Source: Streptomyces sp. 8K308
GTDB taxonomy: Bacteria; Actinomycetota; Actinomycetes; Streptomycetales; Streptomycetaceae
Length of the DNA stretch: 64,000 nucleotides
Reading direction: 5' to 3'
NCBI RefSeq assembly: GCF_004348315.1
Contig: NZ_SMKC01000002.1
Location: forward strand, 20,651-84,650
This document shows, one piece after another, positions 58,101 through 64,000 of the stretch. The notes beneath the pieces were generated by a model that worked only from the letters and a program-made list of their open reading frames with translations, was not told the origin of the DNA and searched no databases. Every line of letters starts with the position of its first letter. Position 1 is the stretch's first letter. The translations under genes were made by a program, and so were the position numbers.

Positions 58101-60731
58101 GGCGACCTCGGAGATGTTCCGCACCTGACTGGTGAGGTTGGCCGCCATCAGGTTGACGTTGTCGGTCAGGTCCTTCCACGTGCCCGAGACGCCCCGCACC
58201 TGCGCCTGACCGCCGAGCCGGCCCTCGGTGCCCACCTCGCGCGCCACCCGCGTGACCTGCTCCGCGAACGACGACAGCTGGTCGACCATCTTGTTCACCG
58301 TGTTGACCAGCACCAGGATCTCGCCCTGCGCGTCGACCGTGATCTTCCGCGTCAGGTCGCCCTCGGCCACCGCCGTCGTCACGTCGGCGATCTGCCGCAC
58401 CTGCGACGTCAGGTTGTTGGCCATGCCGTTGACGGACTGGGTGAGGTCCTTCCAGGTGCCGGCCACGCCGTCCACCTCCGCCTGGCCACCGAGCCGACCC
58501 TCCGTGCCCACCTCGCGCGCCACCCGGGTCACCTCCTCGGCGAAGGAGGACAGCTGGTCCACCATCGTGTTGAGGGTGTCCTTCAGCTCCAGGATCTCGC
58601 CCTTGGCATCCACCGTGATCTTCTGTGACAGGTCACCGCGCGCCACCGCCGTCGCGACCCGGGCGATGGCCCGCACCTGTTCCGTCAGGTTGGAAGCCAT
58701 GCCGTTCACCGAGTCCGTCAACGCGCGCCACGTGCCAGCCACCCCGGACACCTGTGCCTGGCCGCCAAGCCGCCCGTCGGTCCCCACCTCGCGGGCCACC
58801 CGCGTGACCTGCTCCGCGAACGACGACAGCTGGTCCACCATCGTGTTCACGGTGTTCTTGAGCTCGAGGATCTCCCCACGCGCATCGACGTCGATCTTCT
58901 GCGACAGATCGCCCCGCGCCACCGCCGTCGTCACCTGAGCGATGTTCCGAACCTGCCGGGTCAGGTTCGACGCCATCTCGTTCACCGAGTCGGTCAGCGC
59001 CTTCCAGGTGCCGGAGACGCCCTCGACCTGCGCCTGACCGCCGAGCCGGCCCTCGATGCCCACCTCGGTCGCCACCCGGGTGACCTGGTCGGCGAACGAC
59101 GACAGCTGGTCCACCATCCGGTTGACCGTGCTCTTCAGCTCCAGCATCTCGCCGGACACGTCCACCGTGACCTTCTGCGACAGGTCGCCGTTGGCCACCG
59201 CCGTCGTCACCTGAGCGATGTTGCGGACCTGCTCCGTCAGGTTGCGGAACGCGGTGTTCACCGAGTCCGTCAGGTCCTTCCAGGCCCCGGCCACCCCGAG
59301 CACCGACGCCTGACCGCCCAGAACACCCTCGTCGCCGATCTCCCGCGCGACCCGGGTGACCTCGGACTGGAACGAGGACAGCTGGTCCACCGTCCGGTTG
59401 ACGGTGTTCTTCAGCTCCAGCATCTCGCCACGGACGTCGACCGTCACCTTGCGCGACAGGTCGCCGTTGGCCACCGCCGAGGTGACCTGCGCGATGTCCC
59501 GCACCTGCGCCGTGAGGTTCCGGAACGCCGTGTTGACCGAGTCCGTCAGGTCCCGCCACGTGCCGGCCACGCCCTGCACCCGCGCCTGGCCGCCGAGGGC
59601 GCCCTCGGTGCCGATCTCGGTCGCCGTGCGCGTCACCTCGTCCGCGAACGCCCGCAGCGTCTCCGTCATGCCGTTGATCGTGTCCGCCAGCTGGGCGAAC
59701 TCGCCGCGCGCCCGCACCGTGATCCGCTGCGTCAGGTCGCCGTTGGCCACCGCCGTCGTCACGTGCGCGATCTCCCGCACCTGCGCGGTCAGGTTCGCGG
59801 CCATCGAGTTCACGGAGTCGGTGAGGTCTCGCCAGACCCCGTCCACGCCGTCCACCTTCGCCTGCCCGCCGAACACACCCTCGACGCCCACCTCGGTCGA
59901 GACCCGCGTCACCTGGTCGGCGAAGGACGAGAGCTGGTCCACCATGCCGTTGACGGTGTCCTTCAGCTCCTGCATCTCCCCGGAGACGTGCACCGTCACC
60001 TTGCGCGACAGGTCGCCGTTGGCCACGGCCTTGGTCACCTGGGTGATGTCACGCAGCTGCGCCGTCAACCGCAGCGCCATCGTGTTGACCGAGTCCGTGA
60101 GCTCCCGCCACGGCCCGAACATGCCGCGGTCCTCGGCCTGGCCGCCCAACTTTCCCTCGGTGCCGACCTCGCGCGCGATCCGCGTGACCTCGTCGTGGAA
60201 CGCCGACAGCTGGTCGACGAGACCGTTGACCGTGCGGCTCACCTTCAGGAACTCGCCGCGCAACGGCCGCCAGGTGCCCTGCCGCTCCCCCGGCACCCGC
60301 AGCTCCATCCGCTGCCCGAGATCCCCGTCCTCCACAGCCGAGAGCACCCGGCCCACCTCGGACAGCGGCCCGGCCAGGTCCTCCACCAGGCCGTTCACAT
60401 CGTCGATGGCCTTGCCCCAGGCGCCCTCGCAGACCCCGGTCTCAAGGCGCTCGGTCAGCCGGCCCTCCCGGCCCACCAGACGCCGCACCCCGGCCAGCTG
60501 TCCCGTGACATGCAGCCCCCGGTCGGCGACCTCGTTGTACACGGCGGCGATCTCGGCCATCGGCCCCTCGCCCGTGACCGTCAACCGCTTCCGCAGGTTG
60601 CCGTCTCGCATGGCCTCAAGGGCCGAGAGCAGCCGGTTCAGGGCGACGGCGTCGACTTCGACCGTTCCGCTGCCCCGCGACCTCCTCGTTCGCGCACGCG
60701 TGCCGGCGCGCGCCGCTGCTCCCTCAGACAC
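55170..60731 (-). CDS. osaA: Hybrid histidine kinase OsaA with poly-HAMP array
   Basis: This is a cytosolic osmosensing hybrid kinase of 1853 residues with no membrane segment. It is built from about ten HAMP-like units of 92 residues each (about 184-1064), each running [18 protein letters not shown]...[11 protein letters not shown]...A.NLT.QVR...VTTAVA.GDL. Then come a GAF domain (about 1097-1260), a coiled coil, the HisKA helix with the phospho-acceptor His in [11 protein letters not shown] (near 1364), an ATPase domain ([21 protein letters not shown]) and a C-terminal receiver with Asp in [15 protein letters not shown] 60731 has GGGAGGG upstream; GTG 60734 is equally possible. The architecture recalls fungal Nik1-type osmosensors. 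It is divergent from osaC. Confidence 0.88.
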   Translation of the reverse strand: MSEGAAARAGTRARTRRSRGSGTVEVDAVALNRLLSALEAMRDGNLRKRLTVTGEGPMAEIAAVYNEVADRGLHVTGQLAGVRRLVGREGRLTERLETGVCEGAWGKAIDDVNGLVEDLAGPLSEVGRVLSAVEDGDLGQRMELRVPGERQGTWRPLRGEFLKVSRTVNGLVDQLSAFHDEVTRIAREVGTEGKLGGQAEDRGMFGPWRELTDSVNTMALRLTAQLRDITQVTKAVANGDLSRKVTVHVSGEMQELKDTVNGMVDQLSSFADQVTRVSTEVGVEGVFGGQAKVDGVDGVWRDLTDSVNSMAANLTAQVREIAHVTTAVANGDLTQRITVRARGEFAQLADTINGMTETLRAFADEVTRTATEIGTEGALGGQARVQGVAGTWRDLTDSVNTAFRNLTAQVRDIAQVTSAVANGDLSRKVTVDVRGEMLELKNTVNRTVDQLSSFQSEVTRVAREIGDEGVLGGQASVLGVAGAWKDLTDSVNTAFRNLTEQVRNIAQVTTAVANGDLSQKVTVDVSGEMLELKSTVNRMVDQLSSFADQVTRVATEVGIEGRLGGQAQVEGVSGTWKALTDSVNEMASNLTRQVRNIAQVTTAVARGDLSQKIDVDARGEILELKNTVNTMVDQLSSFAEQVTRVAREVGTDGRLGGQAQVSGVAGTWRALTDSVNGMASNLTEQVRAIARVATAVARGDLSQKITVDAKGEILELKDTLNTMVDQLSSFAEEVTRVAREVGTEGRLGGQAEVDGVAGTWKDLTQSVNGMANNLTSQVRQIADVTTAVAEGDLTRKITVDAQGEILVLVNTVNKMVDQLSSFAEQVTRVAREVGTEGRLGGQAQVRGVSGTWKDLTDNVNLMAANLTSQVRNISEVAMAVADGELTKKVTVKASGEVEQLADTVNRMVDQLSSFAAEVTRVAREVGTDGRLGGQAEVPGVSGTWRDLTDSVNEMASNLTGQVRNITMVTTAIAQGDLTKKIDIDARGEILELKETLNTMVDQLSLFAEQVTKVAREVGIEGQLGGQALVPGVAGTWKDLTDSVNEMAGNLTRQVRGIARVANFVTRGDHSVRIDTDAAGEILVVQENINRMVTDLRDTTLKTKEQDWLKSNLARISALMQGRRDLKDVASLIMSELVPTVTAQHGAFFLAVPADGDLDVVAGPVEHGNYELRMIGSYGYAAGAHGMSFRPGESLVGTAAEERRMILFGPTPEGYLKISSGLGEAPPVHGVVLPVQFTDRVLGVLELASFKPFTQIERDFLEQMAEMIATSVNTISVNTRTELLLKQSQELAERLQEQTGELSEQRKELQERNAELREKADLLAETNRRIEVKNSEIEEARRGLQERAEQLAVSMRYKSEFLANMSHELRTPLNSLLILAKLLADNAESNLSPKQVEFAETIHGAGSDLLQLINDILDLSKVEAGKMDVSPTRIALVQLVDYIEASFRPLTAEKNLEFSVRVSPELPATLHTDEQRLLQVLRNLLSNAVKFTDTGSVELVIRPAGGEVPDEIRQQMLENGSVLTADAPLVAFAVSDTGIGIAASKMRVIFEAFKQADGTTSRKYGGTGLGLSISREFARLLGGEIHAASEPGRGSTFTLFLPLQPTELPPPGYGQLTSGTLAVEEPQVESSGAEPAAEAAPEDGGAEGPRALPPGPSGGVGAAFGTAADRERESRKASIAAERAAESLTRRHRERFAENGAHIAERRERQDAAEAGDQEPVRRRVYRDFRGRKVLIVDDDVRNVFALTSVLEQNGLRVLYAENGREGIEVLESNEDIVLVLMDIMMPEMDGYATTAAIRRMPQFAGLPIIALTAKAMKGDEDKSMEAGASAHVTKPVDTDHLLTVMSEWMDGSS
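57560..60200. repeat. Ten 276-bp in-frame repeats inside osaA
   Basis: The phrase encoding LTDSVN recurs at exactly 276-bp steps (for example 57601, 57877, and on to about 60090), giving ten units of 92 codons. Identity between units is high at the DNA level in several pairs, for example the [16 protein letters not shown] blocks. Such long direct repeats inside a gene are prone to copy-number change by recombination. Confidence 0.85.
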
Positions 60732-60973
60732 CACTGTGTCCCTCCCGCAGGATCGACCGTTCCACCCGGGCTTTCGCGTCGGGCCATCCCAGTGTTTCAC
60801 TCTCCACCGACCGGGCGATAACAGTTCGGCAGCATCGCATAGCACTGTTTTCCCGGTCCGGGGGAAATCATCGGATGCGCCGTCCATGGTGGCCGCCGAC
60901 GTCAGTAACCTGGCTTCCGGCCGGCCATGCGGCGCCAGGCCTGGAAACGAGAGAGCTTCTTTGGGGGAGTGAC

Positions 60974-63583
60974 GTGATCACCGCGCGAGCTGCGGCCACC
61001 TTCGAGCCGGTTGGACGCTCGGTCGCGACCGCGCGGGGCTTCGTCCGGGACACCCTCCAGGGGTGGGGCCTGACCGACCTCATCGAGGACGCCGTGGTGC
61101 TCACCAGCGAGCTGGTCACCAACGCCGTGGTCCATGCCGGCACGACGGCCGAGGTCCGCTGCCTGCGCGACAAGGACGGCGTCCGCATCGAGGTCGTCGA
61201 CCGCCACCCCGAGCGCGAGCTCCCGATGGCCGAGGTCTCCCGCGGCCAGCTCGACCTCAACAGCGAGGGCGGCCGCGGCCTGCTGTTGTGCGCCGCGCTC
61301 GCCGCCCGCTGGGGCGTCGACTACACCCCGGCCGAGAAGTGCGTGTGGTTCCGCCTCGACCAGCAGGTGCTGCCCGTCGGCACCCGCTCAGCCGGCCCCG
61401 TGCTCCCCGACGAGGCCCTGCCCGTCAGCGACACCAGGGTCCGCGTCGGCGTCGTCCAGGTCGACCGCACCGACACCATCACCGTGTGGAACGACGACGC
61501 CGCCGAACTCTTCGGCTACCGGGCGGAACAGGTCGTCGGCAAGCCGCTCGCCGACCTCGCCGCCTGGCCCCAGACGCCCGGGACCGGCACCGGCATCGCC
61601 GAGGCCCTGGCCCTCTCCCGCTGGGAGGGCAGCTACGGGCTGCGCGACTCCGAAGGCCGCACCGTCCCCGTCTACGCCTGCCACCTGCGGGTCCGCGACG
61701 CCAAGGGCGACCCGTCGACGGTCTGCCTGATCGTCCGCGACCAGGAACGCGCCATCCTGCAGAGCCCCATCCGGCTGCCCCTGCAGTCCGGCGGCGAAGG
61801 CCTCGACCGCGGCCACGGCGACCCGCTCGACGCGCTCATCGGCTCCCCGCCCCCGGACGACCTCGACGGCCTGCTCCAGCGCACCGTCGAACGCGCCAGG
61901 GACATGCTCGACGGCGACGCGGCCTTCCTGCTGCTCGCCACCGACGACGAGACCGAGCTCGAGGTGCGCGCCACCACCGGACTCCCGTCCGCCAGGCAGC
62001 GCTTCGCCCGCGTCCCCGTCGAGACCGGCAGCGGCCGCTACGGCTCCGCCCGCATGCCCTCCGTCCACGACGACCTGGCCGGCGCCCCGGGCGCCGTGCC
62101 GCTGCTCTCCGGCACCGGCATGCACGCCGTGGTCACCGTGCCCCTCAAGGTCGAGGGCCGGCTCACCGGTTCGCTCGGCGTCGCCTCCGAGACACCGGGC
62201 CGCTACAGCAACGAGGAGGCGCTGCGCCTCCAGTTCGCCGCCGACCGGATCGCGCTGGCCGTCGAGTCCGCCCGCCTGACCGAGCTCGAGCGGCTGCGCC
62301 GCGGCTCGCTCGCCTTCCTGGTCGAGGCATCCGAGCTGCTCGCCGGCACCCTCGACCGCAACCAGACCCTGGCCCTGATGGCCCAGATGACCGTGCCCAC
62401 GCTGGCCACCTGGTGCGCGGTCTACACCGTCCCCGAGCCCGGCTCTGAGCCCGTGCTCTCCTACGTGCTGCACGAGGACGAGGACCGGATCGACGGCATC
62501 AAGGCGCTCCTGGAGCGCGTCGACCCGCCCGACCCGGACATCACGCTCGGCGTGCGCCCCTGGCAGGCGCCCTCCGACGCGGCCCGCAACACCGCGCTGC
62601 GCACCTCGCTGCGCAGCCTCGGCCTGGGCCGGCAGCCCAACGAGTCGCAGCCGCCCGGCATCAGCCTGAGCACCGCGGCGGCCGTGGGCGGCGAGACGAT
62701 CCTGCTGCCGCTGATCGCCCGCAACCGGGTCATCGGCCTGCTGGCCCTCGGCAAGCCGACGGACGAGCGGTTCCGCCAGGACATCCTGGAGCTCGCCGAG
62801 GACCTTTCGCGGCGGGCGGCCCTCGCGCTGGACAACGCACGGCTCTACAGCGAGCGCACCGCCATCAGCCAGTCCCTGCAACGCAGCCTGCTGCCGCCGG
62901 AGTTGCCGGAGATCGAAGGCGTCGACGTGGAGGTCATCTACCGCGCCGCCGGCGAGGGCAACGAGGTGGGCGGCGACTTCTACGACGTCTTCCCCATCCG
63001 CGAGGGCGCGTACGGCTTCGCCATCGGAGACGTCTGCGGCACCGGGCCGCTCGCCGCCTCGGTCACCGGCCTCGCCAGGCACGCGCTGCGGCTGCTGGCC
63101 CGCGAGGGGCTCGGCGGCCCCGCGGTCCTTGAGCGGCTCAACACCGCGATCCTCGAAGAGGGGCCGCGCGGCCGCTTCCTGACGCTGCTCTACGGCGAAC
63201 TGTGGCCCAAGCCCGAGGGCGGCGCGCTCCTCAGGATGGTCTGCGCCGGCCACCCGCTGCCGCTGCGCCTCACCCCCGACGGCCGCGTGGAGCCGGCCGC
63301 CAGCCCGCAGCCGCTGCTCGGCGTCATGGACGACCTGGAGCTGTTCGAGCAGAACATCAGCCTCGACCCGGGCGACGTGCTGCTGTGCGTCACGGACGGC
63401 GTCACCGAACGCCGCGAGGGCACGCGGATGTTGGGCGACGACGGCCTGGCGGACGTGCTCGCCTCCTGTACCGGGCTCACCGCCGGCGCGGTGGCGGCGC
63501 GGGTGCTGCGTGCCGTGGAGCGTTTCGCCCCCAACCCGCCCTCGGACGACATGGCGATCCTGACCCTGCGGATCCCGAAATAG
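60974..63583 (+). CDS. osaC: OsaC: anti-sigma kinase/PAS/GAF/PP2C phosphatase fusion
   Basis: The protein has 869 residues. The N-terminal RsbW-like ATPase domain (residues 1-140) has the N box LTSELVTNAVVHAG and GGRGLLL. A PAS domain (about 150-265; DTITVWNDDAAELFGYRAEQVVGKPL), two GAF domains (about 290-635) and a C-terminal PP2C/SpoIIE phosphatase (about 650-869; NEVGGDFYDVFP, GDVCGTGPLAA, PSDDMAILTL) follow. In S. coelicolor OsaC controls SigB after osmotic stress and lies beside osaAB. GTG 60974 has GGGGGAG at good spacing. The open frame extends 33 codons upstream without similarity. It is divergent from osaA and followed by a strong terminator. Confidence 0.87.
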   Translation: MITARAAATFEPVGRSVATARGFVRDTLQGWGLTDLIEDAVVLTSELVTNAVVHAGTTAEVRCLRDKDGVRIEVVDRHPERELPMAEVSRGQLDLNSEGGRGLLLCAALAARWGVDYTPAEKCVWFRLDQQVLPVGTRSAGPVLPDEALPVSDTRVRVGVVQVDRTDTITVWNDDAAELFGYRAEQVVGKPLADLAAWPQTPGTGTGIAEALALSRWEGSYGLRDSEGRTVPVYACHLRVRDAKGDPSTVCLIVRDQERAILQSPIRLPLQSGGEGLDRGHGDPLDALIGSPPPDDLDGLLQRTVERARDMLDGDAAFLLLATDDETELEVRATTGLPSARQRFARVPVETGSGRYGSARMPSVHDDLAGAPGAVPLLSGTGMHAVVTVPLKVEGRLTGSLGVASETPGRYSNEEALRLQFAADRIALAVESARLTELERLRRGSLAFLVEASELLAGTLDRNQTLALMAQMTVPTLATWCAVYTVPEPGSEPVLSYVLHEDEDRIDGIKALLERVDPPDPDITLGVRPWQAPSDAARNTALRTSLRSLGLGRQPNESQPPGISLSTAAAVGGETILLPLIARNRVIGLLALGKPTDERFRQDILELAEDLSRRAALALDNARLYSERTAISQSLQRSLLPPELPEIEGVDVEVIYRAAGEGNEVGGDFYDVFPIREGAYGFAIGDVCGTGPLAASVTGLARHALRLLAREGLGGPAVLERLNTAILEEGPRGRFLTLLYGELWPKPEGGALLRMVCAGHPLPLRLTPDGRVEPAASPQPLLGVMDDLELFEQNISLDPGDVLLCVTDGVTERREGTRMLGDDGLADVLASCTGLTAGAVAARVLRAVERFAPNPPSDDMAILTLRIPK

Positions 63584-63587
63584 CAGA

Positions 63588-63616
63588 AAGGCCCCCGCCG
63601 AAATGGCGGGGGCCTT
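63588..63616. terminator. Bidirectional terminator between osaC and tRNA-Thr
   Basis: A perfect 12-bp stem (AAGGCCCCCGCC/GGCGGGGGCCTT) with a 5-nt loop starts 5 bp after the osaC stop. A near-continuous extension pairs a further few bases with one bulge. It faces the 3' end of the rRNA-tRNA transcript and can end both. Confidence 0.85.
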
Positions 63617-63641
63617 CTGGTGGTGCAACGCTCTGCTGCGG

Positions 63642-63714
63642 AGCCCCAAAACGGAATCGAACCGTTGACCTTCTCCTTACCATGGAGACGCTCTGCCGAC
63701 TGAGCTATTGGGGC
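63642..63714 (-). tRNA. tRNA-Thr (anticodon GGT)
   Basis: Read on the minus strand, a 73-nt cloverleaf folds without mismatch in the acceptor (GCCCCAA/TTGGGGC), D, anticodon (TCTCC/GGAGA) and T (AACGG/CCGTT) stems. The anticodon loop ATGGTAA gives anticodon GGT, which reads ACC and ACT codons. CCA is not encoded. It lies only about 4-5 nt downstream of 5S rRNA, so it is processed from the rRNA transcript. Confidence 0.95.
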
Positions 63715-63718
63715 GAAA

Positions 63719-63838
63719 TGTCCGGCGGCGACCTACTCTCCCACACGGTCCCCCATGCAGTACCATCGGCGCTGGCAGGCTTAGCTTCCGGGTTCGGAAT
63801 GTAACCGGGCGTTTCCCCACCGCCATGACCACCGGAAC
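63719..63838 (-). rRNA. rrf: 5S ribosomal RNA
   Basis: About 119 nt on the minus strand match actinobacterial 5S rRNA, with the invariant central block CCCGGTTACATTCCGAACCC and the terminal helix (TCCGGTGG/CCGCCGGA). The exact ends are set by helix pairing and could shift by 1-2 nt. Confidence 0.93.
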
Positions 63839-63896
63839 CCTACAAGGGCACCTCTGCTGGTCATACAGCGAATTTCACAGTGGACGCGAGCATCTA

Positions 63897-64000
63897 TGGA
63901 CAAGCCCTCGGCCTATTAGTACCGGTCAACTCCACCTCTCACAAGGCTTCCATCTCCGGCCTATCAACCCCGTCGTCTACAGGGAGCCTTACCCCATCAA
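63897..64000 (-). rRNA. rrl: 23S ribosomal RNA, 3' end (runs off the window)
   Basis: On the minus strand the last about 100 nt of the 23S gene are visible, with the conserved block ending GTACTAATAGGCCGAGGGCTTGTCC. The rest of the rRNA operon lies to the right of the window. The 3' end is approximate. The 58-nt gap to 5S is the normal spacer. Confidence 0.93.

Noticed and set aside
55212..58628. 1138-codon plus-strand frame opposite osaA
   Set aside because: It simply mirrors the osaA repeats; the translation is repetitive Arg/His/Leu without any domain.
57560..60200. Regularly spaced repeats that might suggest a CRISPR or satellite array
   Set aside because: The repeats are 276 bp, in frame and encode HAMP-like domains of osaA, with no spacer structure or cas genes.

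Overview
This window looks like the chromosome of a Streptomyces or close relative. It is very GC-rich, with strong third-position G/C, GTG and TTG starts, and purine-rich ribosome binding sites. Gene order, recalled rather than searched, matches the S. coelicolor block running from recQ through nrdJ, lexA, hflX, miaB, gluABCD, recA and ftsK to osaABC. Nothing points to recent mobile DNA: there are no transposases, integrases, phage genes or CRISPR arrays.

Layout. 1-5.6 kb: a partial DUF4192 gene, recQ fused to a phosphoribosyltransferase-like domain, rnhB, a histidine phosphatase, a DUF4937 protein and an NmrA-like NAD(P)-binding protein. 5.7-12.6 kb: the nrdR-nrdJ ribonucleotide reductase operon, divergent lexA and a DinG-type helicase. 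12.6-17.1 kb: a three-gene NIS-siderophore operon (two IucA/IucC synthetases around a GNAT acyltransferase). 17.3-28.4 kb: a secreted serine protease, panD, hflX, a RelA/SpoT homolog (rshA), dapF, a membrane protein, miaA, a 56-residue protein, an extradiol-dioxygenase-like protein and miaB. 28.4-40 kb: an orphan TAXI binding protein, a GH38 alpha-mannosidase, a two-component pair resembling gluR-gluK, the gluABCD glutamate ABC transporter and an FAD monooxygenase. 40-54 kb: recX, recA, a DUF3046 gene, the giant helicase lhr, clgR, cinA, pgsA, rimO, a RodZ-like protein and ftsK. 54-63.6 kb: the osmoadaptation genes osaB, osaA and osaC. The right end carries tRNA-Thr(GGT), 5S rRNA and the 3' end of 23S rRNA, all on the minus strand.

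How the parts fit. Much of the window concerns genome maintenance. Three repair genes (recA, lhr, dinG) carry upstream matches to the RecA-NDp (PafBC-type) DNA-damage promoter. lexA and recA have LexA-box candidates. nrdR-nrdJ has two NrdR boxes exactly 31 bp apart, facing lexA. Perfect TTATCCACA DnaA boxes lie upstream of both recQ and recA. The right side is a signalling island: OsaA, a cytosolic hybrid kinase with ten exact 92-residue HAMP-like repeats, beside OsaB, a receiver without a DNA-binding domain, and OsaC, a fused anti-sigma kinase/PAS/GAF/PP2C protein. Most genes are recognisable. The most interesting points are the shared damage-promoter logic, the 276-bp repeat array, the stripped-down siderophore operon and the degraded synthetase half of the RelA/SpoT protein.
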